Part shown: positions 17,673 to 25,674 of the stretch, in pieces
How positions within the stretch are numbered: position 1 is the stretch's first letter
Layout of the letters: each line of letters starts with the position of its first letter
Assembly (NCBI RefSeq): GCF_001548375.1
Contig: NZ_AP017295.1
Span: 1-64,000, forward strand
DNA length: 64,000 bases
Reading direction: 5' to 3'
Origin: Nostoc sp. NIES-3756
GTDB lineage: Bacteria; Cyanobacteriota; Cyanobacteriia; Cyanobacteriales; Nostocaceae
Made by a program: the position numbers and the translations under genes
The notes under the pieces: model-generated
Seen by the model: only the letters and a program-made list of their open reading frames with translations
Database searches by the model: none
What the model was told of the DNA's origin: nothing

Positions 17673-19079
17673 TTAAGACTCTAGATTTATTGGTAAGATG
17701 ACGATGAAGGTAGTACCTTTGCCTAGAGTGCTTTCTACTTGAATATGACCTTGGTGATGTTCTACTATAGCTTGAGCGATCGCTAGTCCTAATCCTGAGC
17801 CTGTAGCATTATCTTTACCTACATTCCCACTTTTATGAGTGCGTGCTGGATCAACTCGATAAAAGCGGTCAAATAATCTTGGTAATGCGTCGGAGGGAAT
17901 ACCAACCCCTGTATCACTTACCTTGATTTGTAACTGAGGAGTACCATAGCGGACTTTATCTATCCGCACCAACTCTACATTTACTGCACCACCAGCAGGG
18001 GTATAGTGTAAAGCGTTACCAATCAAGTTGGTGAATAATCTTACTAATTGATCCCAATTCCCCACAAGTGTAAACCAATTTTCTAATAACTCCGGGTTAC
18101 TTTCCCCATCTGGAGGATCAATTAAATGCAGATTAAGCGTAATCGCTTTTTCTTGCGCCAACAGTTGCTGTTCTTCTACCACATCCATCAGTACAGCATC
18201 GAGAGGACAAGCAGAAAACCCATCTCTGCTAACACCTCCATCCTGACGTGCTAAAAATAGTAAATCATTAACTAACTTACCCAAACGTTGCGTTAATCGT
18301 TCCACCACCTTTAACTGTTGACGATAGTGAGAAGATGTAGCAACTTCTGTTTGGGTTAACTCCAAGTCTGCTAAGGCTACTTGCACATTGGTTTGAATTA
18401 AAGTGATGGGACTCCTCAATTCATGGGAAGCATCAGCCGTAAATTGCTTGAGGCGTTGGTAAGACTCCCCCACCGGTTCCATCGCTTTCCCCGACAAAAA
18501 CCAACCACTTGCACCTACCGAAATTACCATCAACCCAGTACCCAGCGCCAAATCAAAAATTAACTGACGACTCGGTTTTGTCACCTCAAACCAAGGATGA
18601 CTCACACGCAGATATCCTAAAACCTGTCGTCCAACTTCCACCCGTTGCGTAACTTGGCGTAATAACAAAGGGGAATAAGGGGTTTGTTCGTTTTCCGATA
18701 CGTCCTGTTTATATACGTGGACAGTTTCACCTGTGCGGTTACTGTGAATAGGAATGTTGAGGGGTTCCGAAAAAGTTGACCAAATTAACTCACCAGTGGG
18801 ACTAAACCACTCCAAGTCTATGTGGTCATCTTCTACAGTATTAGCATTGTTGCGAAAACTGGCTTCTACATTGATGCGGAGTTGTTCAGAGTCATTTTTG
18901 TCTGGTTCAATAACAAGCGATCGCTCCACTATCTCCACCACATGATTGAGGGTATCATCAATCCGCTCAACCAAAGTACTGCGAACATATAAATACACAC
19001 CACTAGCAAACAGCAGCAGTAATACAGCCGTGACAGCAGTGTACCAGATAGCCAGACGACGACGAGTAGCTTGGAACAT
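17673..19079 (-). CDS. sensor histidine kinase, orphan
   Basis: 468 residues. TM1 at about 12-30 (AVTAVLLLLFASGVYLYV), an extracytoplasmic sensor region to about 165, TM2 near 175-195 (LALGTGLMVISVGASGWFL), then HisKA with the phosphoacceptor His in FTADASHELRSPITLI and an HATPase domain with N box NLIGNALHYTPAGG, DTGVGIP and ATGSGLGLAIA. All key residues appear present. No response regulator is next to it. The 5' end of the gene, from codon 1 to about codon 55 plus the upstream region, is duplicated 730 bases away, on the other side of the hicBA pair. Confidence 0.9.
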   Translation of the reverse strand: MFQATRRRLAIWYTAVTAVLLLLFASGVYLYVRSTLVERIDDTLNHVVEIVERSLVIEPDKNDSEQLRINVEASFRNNANTVEDDHIDLEWFSPTGELIWSTFSEPLNIPIHSNRTGETVHVYKQDVSENEQTPYSPLLLRQVTQRVEVGRQVLGYLRVSHPWFEVTKPSRQLIFDLALGTGLMVISVGASGWFLSGKAMEPVGESYQRLKQFTADASHELRSPITLIQTNVQVALADLELTQTEVATSSHYRQQLKVVERLTQRLGKLVNDLLFLARQDGGVSRDGFSACPLDAVLMDVVEEQQLLAQEKAITLNLHLIDPPDGESNPELLENWFTLVGNWDQLVRLFTNLIGNALHYTPAGGAVNVELVRIDKVRYGTPQLQIKVSDTGVGIPSDALPRLFDRFYRVDPARTHKSGNVGKDNATGSGLGLAIAQAIVEHHQGHIQVESTLGKGTTFIVILPINLES

Positions 19080-19180
19080 TTGGAAACGCAGAAAAAACTA
19101 AATCTTTTTGAATGTTAAAGTATGGTTGAGGCAATACTTCTATGAAAGTACAAGCATAGTGAAAAATACATCAACCGAAA
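18916..19180. repeat. duplication copy A: kinase 5' end plus upstream region
   Basis: This segment runs from the HIP1 site at 18916 through the kinase start codon into the first codons of hicB. It matches 19645-19908 in the same orientation, very closely over the kinase codons and more loosely over the intergenic part (shared TTTTTGAATGTTAAA and CATAGTGAAAAATA). The homology starts at a GCGATCGC octamer in both copies. Confidence 0.8.
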
Positions 19181-19380
19181 TCGTATTTTTAGTTGAAGAA
19201 GATCCAGAGGGTGGTTACACAGCAAAAGCTTTAAGTGAATCAATCTTTACCCAAGCTAATGATATTCCTAGTTTAAAGGAAATGTTACGTGATGCGGTTC
19301 GCTGTCACTTCCCTGATGAAGCCGAACGACCAAAAGCAATTAGACTGCATATCGTCCGTGATGAGGTAATTGCTTCGTGA
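19159..19380 (+). CDS. hicB: HicB-like antitoxin
   Basis: The antitoxin partner of HicA, of about 73 residues from the GTG at 19159. Motifs: EIVFLVEEDPEGGYTAKAL, the partial RNase-H-like HicB fold start, then LKEMLRDAVRCHFPDE and IRLHIVRDEVIAS at the end. I chose GTG 19159 because the same GTGAAAAATA is kept in the second duplication copy, while the longer frame (TTG at 19108) would code an unrelated leader. The stop codon overlaps the start of hicA by four bases (GTGA), giving translational coupling. No clear C-terminal DNA-binding domain is visible, as in short HicB variants, so autoregulation is uncertain. Confidence 0.8.
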   Translation: MKNTSTEIVFLVEEDPEGGYTAKALSESIFTQANDIPSLKEMLRDAVRCHFPDEAERPKAIRLHIVRDEVIAS

Positions 19381-19619
19381 AATTACCGCGAGATTTATCA
19401 GGTGAAGACTTAGCTAAAGCATTAGCGCGTTTTGAGTATGTAATAGATAGGCAAACTGGAAGTCATATTCGTTTAACAACTCAGCTAAATGGGGAACATC
19501 ATATTACAGTTCCTGCCCATGATCCACTCAAGGTTGGTACACTGAATGCTATCTTGCGGGACGTTGCAGAGCATTTTAGCTTGAGTCGAGATGAATTGCT
19601 TAGTCAGCTTTTTTCATAA
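19377..19619 (+). CDS. hicA: HicA-like mRNA interferase toxin
   Basis: 80 residues with the double-stranded RNA-binding-like fold of HicA: MKLPRDLSGEDLAKALARFEY helix, then the catalytic His at residue 30 in QTGSHIRLT, and HHITVPAHDPLKVGTL before the final helix. HicA cleaves mRNA and blocks growth when unpaired; HicB neutralises it. The start is GTG overlapping the hicB stop. The key His is present, so the toxin is probably active. Order is antitoxin first, then toxin, the reverse of the E. coli hicAB layout. Confidence 0.82.
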   Translation: MKLPRDLSGEDLAKALARFEYVIDRQTGSHIRLTTQLNGEHHITVPAHDPLKVGTLNAILRDVAEHFSLSRDELLSQLFS

Positions 19620-19808
19620 CCAGTAATTCTCGGATTTTTCAGATAGCGATCGCTCGACTATCTCCACCACATGATTCAACGTATCATCAATCCGCTCAAC
19701 CAAAGTACTGCGGACATATAAATACACATCACTAGCGAACAGCAGCAGTAATACAGCAGTAACAGCAGTGTACCAGATAGCCAGACGACGACGAGTAGCT
19801 TGGAACAT
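19614..19808 (-). pseudogene. truncated copy of the kinase 5' end
   Basis: A 64-codon open frame whose first about 55 residues equal the N-terminus of the kinase at 17673-19079 except G/D at residue 27, then diverge after VEIVERSL to reach a stop. It carries only the first membrane segment and part of the sensor region. It has lost everything downstream, so it is a fragment left by duplication and not a kinase. Its frame runs into the 3' end of hicA on the other strand. Confidence 0.85.
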
Positions 19809-19908
19809 TTGGCAACGAGGAAAATAGTGAACTTTTTGAATGTTAAATAATGTTTATACTCACAAACCTACTACATTACAACCATAGTGAAAAATATAAC
19901 AACTGGAT
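19645..19908. repeat. duplication copy B: kinase 5' end plus upstream region
   Basis: Second copy of the segment at 18916-19180, starting again at a GCGATCGC. It ends within a relic of a hicB start: GTG at 19887 is followed by KNITTGLYVLMQ and a stop, against KNTSTEIVFLVEE in the intact gene. Confidence 0.8.
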
Positions 19909-20335
19909 TATATGTTCTTATGCAGTAATCACTATCTCTAACTCATACAAAAAAAGCTGATAAACATTTCTTAAAATTAGCTTGGTATTTTATATACCTT
20001 TATTATAAAGTTCAAGTATTTATACGGAGGCAGTCTAATCTGGGTAGAAGTTAAATTCTATTTGCAGAGAATCAAGAAAAGGATAAAACTCTAATACACA
20101 ATATCGTACCTAAATGACTACTAACCAAACTTTCAGTATGGGAAAAAAATACCAATTTTCTTGCTTGATTAGTCGAAGTTTCGACTTTAATACATTCTTA
20201 TAAACAGTTACGAAAGCAGACACTTCATTTTTCTCACATTAATATTCCTTAATTAATAAACACATTTCATTAGATGGCTATGAAAAATATTTAGCCAGTC
20301 TTAAGTGTTGACTTTATATAGAAAATATAACTATT
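19909..20335. other. AT-rich intergenic region
   Basis: About 430 bases between the hicB relic and the ELWxxDGT-repeat gene. It should contain the promoter for the latter. TTGACT at about 20309 with TATAAC downstream is present, but the spacing is too short for a standard sigma-70 promoter. No ORF or repeat was identified. Confidence 0.35.
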
Positions 20336-23023
20336 ATGCCAAGCCCTTATTCAGGATTCCCCGACCCAGGAAGTACAATAGGCAATGCTTTAGACACTTC
20401 ATCTTACATTGGTGGCTCTCTCACTAGCACACCTAATATATTTCAAAATAGTGTTAGTAGCTCTGACACCCTTGATTTATATAAATTTACTGTTAGTAGC
20501 TCTAGTATTGTTAGCGTAAATTTGGATGGCTTAACTAGCGATGCAAATTTAGCTTTACTAGACAGTAATGGAAATACTATTACTGGTTATAGTTCTAACC
20601 AATTAGGTACTACACCAGAATCACTACGTGCTAACTTAGTCGCTGGTACATACTATGCTAGAGTTTCCTTTGGTAGTGGGAGTACGACTAATTATAATCT
20701 TAGTCTGGCAGCAGAAACTATCCTAGAAAGTGGACGTTCTGATAATACTAGGTCAACAGCATTTGATATTGGTACATTCAGTAACATCAACACTAGCTAC
20801 AGCACTAATGATTTTGTCGCTAATACTAACCTCAGTTATGCTGTCATAGATAATATTGACTTTTATAAATTTACCGCCAGCAACTCTGGTACTATTAACA
20901 TTACTCTAAGTGGTTTAGGAGCAGATGCTGATCTAGAGTTGCGGAATGCTTCTGGAACCCTTCAAAGTAATATTCAAACAGGTACTACATTAGAATCGGT
21001 CAGCTACAGCCTAACTGCTGGGTTGCCATACTATGCGCGAGTAGTTGCTAAAAACGGAAATTCTACCAACTACAATTTGCAGTTTAACTTTGTTTCAGAC
21101 CCGGTAGATAATGCAGGTAACACTACAGCCACATCTCGCAATATTAATACCTTAACTTCTACCCCAGCAAATTATTCAGACTTTGTTAGTGGTGCTGATA
21201 GCTTAGATTATTATCGTTTTGATTTAACTTCTACTGCTTTGCTTGATATCAACTTAACACCAGCAACAGCAGATGCAAATTTACAGTTACTTGATTCTTC
21301 TGGTAACGGTATTGTAGCTTCCAACCAGTCAGGAACCGCTCAAGATTTTATCAAGCGTAGTTTGCTTGCAGGTACTTATTATATCCTTGTCACCCCTGGT
21401 GCAGGGGCGGCAACTAACTACACCCTCAGCGCATCAGCTACACCCATAGCCGCAGATCAAGCACCCGGTACTAGAGCAACTGCACGAAACATTGGCACAC
21501 TAAGCAGTAATCAAACTTTCAATGATTTTGTTGGCACTATCGATGGTAATGATTGGTATGGTTTTAGTCTCAACAATAATGGTGCGTTTAACTTAACTCT
21601 TACTGGCTTGACAGATAACGCAGATGTCGAACTGGTTGATAATAACGGAGTTCTCATTCAGAGATCAAGTTTAACGGGAATTGCCAATGAAACAATCAAC
21701 ACTAACCTCAATGCAGGCACTTATTTCATTCGTGTCTATCCATCTGCTGCTGCTGAGGCTTTCTACAGCCTAAACGTATCAGCTACACTACAAGCTCAGA
21801 CACTGGAGATTCGTGCAGGTTCTGCTAGTTCTGACCCAAGTAACCTAACAGCATTAGGCAGCACATTGTACTTTACAGCTAATGACGGTAGTAATGGCGT
21901 TCAATTGTGGAGTAGTAATGGCACTACTAACACTCGCCTTACCAGCATTAACCCTAGTGGTTTCAATCCAGCTAACCTGACTGTTTATAATAACAAGCTG
22001 TATTTCACTGCCAATGACGGCACAACAGGTACAGAACTTTGGGTGTACGACGGCCAAAATGTGCAGAGAATCAGTGATATTAATCCTAATGCTGGCAGTT
22101 CTAACCCAGCTAACCTAACTGTTGCAGGTAATAACCTGTTCTTCACTGCTGATAATGGTACAGGCCGGCAATTATGGGGATACAACAATACTACGGGATT
22201 CACTCAATTAAATTCTTTCTCTGGTGGTAGTATCTCCAACCCAGCAAATCTTACTAATCTCAACGGACAGCTATACTTTACAGCCTATAACCCAACTTTT
22301 GGTAATGAACTTTGGACTAGCAATGGTACTCAAGCTGGTACGCAAGTTATTGATGTGAGAGTAGGTGGACTTAGCTCATCACCTGGTAATCTCACTGCTG
22401 CTGGTAGTAGGTTATATTTTACGGCAACAGATAGTATAAATGGCACTGAGGTATGGAAATACGAAGCCGGACAAGCTAGTTTAGTTAAAGATGTAACACC
22501 TGGTAATAATGGTTTTGGGCCTGATAATCTCATAGCTGTTGGTAGTAACTTGTACTTTGTCACAGACAGCAATAATGATTTTCAGCAAGAACTGTGGAAA
22601 ACAGACGGCACTAGCGGTGGAACTATCCAAGTTAGTGGCAGTATTACTGGTGTTGGTGGATTTAATTTCAAAGCGATCGCCGATACTCTCTACTTTACTG
22701 CCTATAGCGCTGCAAATGGCTTGGAACTCTGGAAAAGTGATAATTCCGGCACTGCATTAGTCAAAGATATTTGGGTTGGTAGTGAACCCAATAGTAGTCT
22801 TCCTACTAGCCTGGTCAATTTTAATGGCTCCCTATATTTTGCTGCGTCTGATGGCACTAGTAGGGAATTGTGGAGCAGCGACGGCACAGATGTAGGTACG
22901 CGCAAGGTTAGCAATATTAACACCACAGGCAATGCTAACCCTGCCCATCTGACTGTCGTTGGTACGCGGCTGTTCTTCACCGCCACGACCGGGGCTAACG
23001 GTACAGAATTGTGGGTTATTTAA
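20336..23023 (+). CDS. large secreted protein with PPC and ELWxxDGT repeats
   Basis: 895 residues without a classical signal peptide. Residues about 25-490 hold four pre-peptidase C-terminal (PPC) type beta domains, each with the D..D.Y.F and (A/T)D(A/V)(N/D)L.L.(D/N) pattern (for example TLDLYKFTVSSS, NIDFYKFTASNS, SLDYYRFDLTST, GNDWYGFSLNNN). Residues about 495-895 hold about nine ELWxxDGT-type repeats, each reading L...G..LYFTA.D...G.ELW, likely a beta-propeller or solenoid. The architecture is that of a surface or extracellular protein. Absence of a signal peptide would fit type I secretion, but no RTX nonapeptides are seen. It stands 5' of the chaperone-usher-like genes on the same strand, without proof of shared transcription. 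Confidence 0.75.
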   Translation: MPSPYSGFPDPGSTIGNALDTSSYIGGSLTSTPNIFQNSVSSSDTLDLYKFTVSSSSIVSVNLDGLTSDANLALLDSNGNTITGYSSNQLGTTPESLRANLVAGTYYARVSFGSGSTTNYNLSLAAETILESGRSDNTRSTAFDIGTFSNINTSYSTNDFVANTNLSYAVIDNIDFYKFTASNSGTINITLSGLGADADLELRNASGTLQSNIQTGTTLESVSYSLTAGLPYYARVVAKNGNSTNYNLQFNFVSDPVDNAGNTTATSRNINTLTSTPANYSDFVSGADSLDYYRFDLTSTALLDINLTPATADANLQLLDSSGNGIVASNQSGTAQDFIKRSLLAGTYYILVTPGAGAATNYTLSASATPIAADQAPGTRATARNIGTLSSNQTFNDFVGTIDGNDWYGFSLNNNGAFNLTLTGLTDNADVELVDNNGVLIQRSSLTGIANETINTNLNAGTYFIRVYPSAAAEAFYSLNVSATLQAQTLEIRAGSASSDPSNLTALGSTLYFTANDGSNGVQLWSSNGTTNTRLTSINPSGFNPANLTVYNNKLYFTANDGTTGTELWVYDGQNVQRISDINPNAGSSNPANLTVAGNNLFFTADNGTGRQLWGYNNTTGFTQLNSFSGGSISNPANLTNLNGQLYFTAYNPTFGNELWTSNGTQAGTQVIDVRVGGLSSSPGNLTAAGSRLYFTATDSINGTEVWKYEAGQASLVKDVTPGNNGFGPDNLIAVGSNLYFVTDSNNDFQQELWKTDGTSGGTIQVSGSITGVGGFNFKAIADTLYFTAYSAANGLELWKSDNSGTALVKDIWVGSEPNSSLPTSLVNFNGSLYFAASDGTSRELWSSDGTDVGTRKVSNINTTGNANPAHLTVVGTRLFFTATTGANGTELWVI

Positions 23024-23170
23024 CAGGAGGTGATGTTCTAAAAAAAGCTCAAATCTTTAGACCAACTTGATTCATTTGTAATTTTTCCAACAATTCTTGG
23101 GTAAGTTAATTACCTCAGATGTCATCAATCAAATTTGACTCAAACACTAAAATTAAGGAAATTTCTCATC

Positions 23171-23767
23171 ATGAAGAGCAAAATTTTAGCTATTGTTGCC
23201 GTCAGCACCGCCGCTTTAGGTAGCGCCATTCTCTCTGCACCTGCTCAAGCTCAAATCACATCAACCCCTGCTACTGTTGGTGTTAACGTTACTGTACCTG
23301 AAGTTCTTTATTTGAGAACTGTCTCTACCATTGATGTAGACATTCCAGTTTCAGCGTTAACTAGTGAGACACTGACCGCAAGCGGCACTGGATTTACTGC
23401 TACTGAGAATGATGGCAATACAGCAGATGGAACCAATGGCGTTGATACCTTATCACCATTCAATACCACCAATGGGGAGGCAACAGCAAGTATCTCAATA
23501 CCTAACGTGTTTGCAGTATGGTCTAATAGCCCCCGTGGTCAAGGAGTAAGTGTTGCCGCCGCAATTGGTACTGCTACTCTCACCAGTGGTGGTTCTACAA
23601 TCACCCTGACTTCAGCTGCGGCTAGTCCTGCTTCTGCTCCCGTTCCTGGGTTAGTCAATCCTTTCATCGGTGGCGTTAACTTAGGCTTTACTTTAGGTGG
23701 CAATGGTATTTCTCAAGCTGGTGATTATACAGGTGGTACTATTACCATCACAGCATCTGCTCTTTAG
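23171..23767 (+). CDS. secreted subunit-like protein (possible major pilin of a chaperone-usher system)
   Basis: 198 residues from the ATG at 23171, which directly begins a signal peptide (ILAIVAVSTAALGSAILSAP, cleavage near AQAQ); the frame is open 12 codons further but the AAGGAA site lies before this ATG. The mature protein is all-beta, rich in T, S, A and G, with no cysteine. The C-terminus ISQAGDYTGGTITITASAL resembles the last strand of spore-coat-U/pilin-type subunits, and a similar ending (GAAGAYAGDMTVTINQR) closes the next gene. Position before a PapD-like chaperone and usher-like gene suggests it is the bulk subunit. Two hairpins follow, which could reduce read-through and raise its share of transcript. 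Function is inferred from context. Confidence 0.55.
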   Translation: MKSKILAIVAVSTAALGSAILSAPAQAQITSTPATVGVNVTVPEVLYLRTVSTIDVDIPVSALTSETLTASGTGFTATENDGNTADGTNGVDTLSPFNTTNGEATASISIPNVFAVWSNSPRGQGVSVAAAIGTATLTSGGSTITLTSAAASPASAPVPGLVNPFIGGVNLGFTLGGNGISQAGDYTGGTITITASAL

Positions 23768-23866
23768 TAAATATTGCTGATTTCAGGAATGAAAAAGTAG
23801 TTGAAAGTGACAGCTTTCACAAACCTTCATCACTTTATTCAGCAAAGTCTTTCGGTTAAGACTAAG

Positions 23867-23905
23867 GCTATTAAGATTTTGTGAACTAAGCTCTTAATAG
23901 CTTTT
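23867..23905 (+). terminator. hairpin after subunit-like gene
   Basis: GCTATTAAGA (23867-23876) pairs with TCTTAATAGC (23892-23901), followed by TTTTAG. It could act as a partial terminator between the abundant subunit and the assembly genes. Confidence 0.55.
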
Positions 23906-23933
23906 AGCCCTAATGATTTCGGCATTTAGAGAA

Positions 23934-23985
23934 AGAATCTGCTTTCAGTAATTAATAACAAGAGCAGATTCTCCCTCTATTTTTA
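23934..23985 (+). terminator. second hairpin after subunit-like gene
   Basis: AGAATCTGCT (23934-23943) pairs with AGCAGATTCT (23963-23972), followed by CCCTCTATTTTT. Together with the preceding hairpin it makes a tandem pair in the gap between subunit and downstream genes. Confidence 0.5.
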
Positions 23986-24062
23986 GAAGTATACCATATT
24001 GAACTAACTTCTAATTCTTGAATGTCGAACACACATCAGTTTGATGTTAGCAATGTAGGAAT

Positions 24063-24611
24063 ATGTCACCCAATAAAATTTTTCGCTGCTTGGGTATGAC
24101 TGTAGCACTTCTAGTGTTGATCCAGCCTCGTACCTCAGCTCAATTATTATTTGAGAATGCCGAACCGACAAAGATTAATCAGTTATCTAGTCCTCAAAGA
24201 GTAGCTATTCCTCCCCTATCGCCATCAGAAATTTTACCTGCTGCTACCACCAATGAATCGGTGAGTAATCAAGAAGATTTACTCGCTCCGCCCCGTTTTA
24301 GTACGGTTATTATTCGTGAATTACCAGCACTCTGGCAGATGCGAGTTCCTGTGGAACAGCTAGGTAATCTCTATGCTACCTATGAAATCAGGGCTGAGAA
24401 TGGTCGTGGCAATGCGGTTAGTAACGCACAGCGTTCTGATTCCGCAGTTCAAGTTCTGCTAGAACCGTTACCCATTATAGAAATTTCTCGCGATCAGAAT
24501 AGTAATACCGCTCTCATACAGGGTGGAGTGCGATTAAAAATGGATGTTTCCTCTATTGGCGCTGCGGGTGCTTATGCTGGCGATATGACGGTAACGATAA
24601 ATCAACGCTAG
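24063..24611 (+). CDS. secreted minor-subunit-like protein
   Basis: 182 residues with a signal peptide (FRCLGMTVALLVLIQP, cleavage near TSAQL). The middle part is polar. The last about 50 residues (IEISRDQNSN... then LKMDVSSIGAAGAYAGDMTVTINQR) are beta-rich and match the C-terminal strand pattern of the preceding subunit-like protein (AG-Y-G--T-T). It stops 41 bases before the chaperone gene, so the two are probably co-transcribed. I read it as a minor or adaptor subunit of the same surface structure; no named family was recognised. Confidence 0.5.
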   Translation: MSPNKIFRCLGMTVALLVLIQPRTSAQLLFENAEPTKINQLSSPQRVAIPPLSPSEILPAATTNESVSNQEDLLAPPRFSTVIIRELPALWQMRVPVEQLGNLYATYEIRAENGRGNAVSNAQRSDSAVQVLLEPLPIIEISRDQNSNTALIQGGVRLKMDVSSIGAAGAYAGDMTVTINQR

Positions 24612-24652
24612 TTTTTGCTTTTTGGTTTGTGTAGATTCAAAATTCCATACAT

Positions 24653-25573
24653 ATGTTTTACAAATATACAAATATAGCCTTGGGGCTACTTGGGGCATTA
24701 GCTTTAGGAGTTTCTCCTGCTACAGCACTGAATATTGGTCTTTCTCCTTCCCGGATTGAAATGGAACTGAATAACAAAACACGTTCCCAATCAGTACGGA
24801 TTTTGAACCTTTCGTCTAAACCTGTGGAACTAAAGGTTTCTGTTGGGTCTTGGGCATTGAATCAAGATAATAAGTTACAAGACGTTGCATCTAGTGAGCA
24901 ATCGTTAGCGCAATGGATTGTTTTTACTCCCTCTAGATTTAAGATTCCCGCAGGTGGCGCTCAAACTATACGCTTTGCTGTTCGTCCGAGAGTACAACCC
25001 AAAAACGGCGAACACAGAGCTATGTTGTATCTGGAAGAGGTTCGTCCTGGTAATCAACCCCAGCCAAAAGCCAAGACTGTCAGGCTCATCTTCAGAGCAG
25101 GTGTGGCGATATACGGCTATGTAGGAGAGGTAAAAAGGGTTGGTGTAGTTAATGCTGTAACTGTAGACACCAAAACAAAAACTCCCAATGCAGTATTTGA
25201 TATTTCTAATCAAGGTAATGCCTACGTGCGCCTGCAAGGTCAATATACTATTTGGCCTGCGGCTAAATATCCAGGAGCAAAAGCTACTAGTGTTGTAGCT
25301 AATGTAGACAAACCAGGGGCAAAACTGCCAGAAAATATTTTAGATACAGGTTCGCTACCTAATACACCAGTATTACCTGGCGATCGCCGTCGCATCTTAT
25401 TACCCATCACTAAAAAGTTAGCTCCAGGCAATTATGTGTTGGATCTTAATGGCGACCTCAATGGTGTAGGGATTGATAAAGGTATACCTTTTACAGTACC
25501 AACACCTGGTTCTGTTGAGGCTAAGAATCCTGCTAACTCTCAAAACCTGAGAAATAATCTCCGCAGCAGATAG
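24653..25573 (+). CDS. PapD-like periplasmic pilus chaperone
   Basis: 306 residues with a signal peptide (IALGLLGALALGVSPATA). The mature N-terminal Ig-like domain shows LNIGLSPSRIEMEL, then QSVRILNLSSKPVELKVSVGSW, WIVFTPSRFKIPAGGAQTIRFAVR and EHRAMLYLEEV, matching the beta-sandwich of PapD-type chaperones, especially archaic (sigma-clade) members. A second domain follows, with PNAVFDISNQGNAYVRLQGQ and VLPGDRRRILLPI. In known systems the chaperone completes the fold of subunits by donor-strand complementation and hands them to the usher. Here it sits between a minor-subunit-like gene and an usher-like gene, in the right order for such a system. Confidence 0.72.
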   Translation: MFYKYTNIALGLLGALALGVSPATALNIGLSPSRIEMELNNKTRSQSVRILNLSSKPVELKVSVGSWALNQDNKLQDVASSEQSLAQWIVFTPSRFKIPAGGAQTIRFAVRPRVQPKNGEHRAMLYLEEVRPGNQPQPKAKTVRLIFRAGVAIYGYVGEVKRVGVVNAVTVDTKTKTPNAVFDISNQGNAYVRLQGQYTIWPAAKYPGAKATSVVANVDKPGAKLPENILDTGSLPNTPVLPGDRRRILLPITKKLAPGNYVLDLNGDLNGVGIDKGIPFTVPTPGSVEAKNPANSQNLRNNLRSR

Positions 25574-25674
25574 CTTTAGCTTCTGCAAAAGTCAAAGTTT
25601 TTACAATTAGTAAATTTCTTTTTTCCCAATAATCATTTTGTAGCTGGGAAGTCTTTTTGGCTACCTAAAGGAAC

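Noticed and set aside
20336..23023. Calcium-binding RTX toxin-like protein
   Set aside because: No GGxGxDxxx nonapeptide repeats; the repeats are PPC and ELWxxDGT types.
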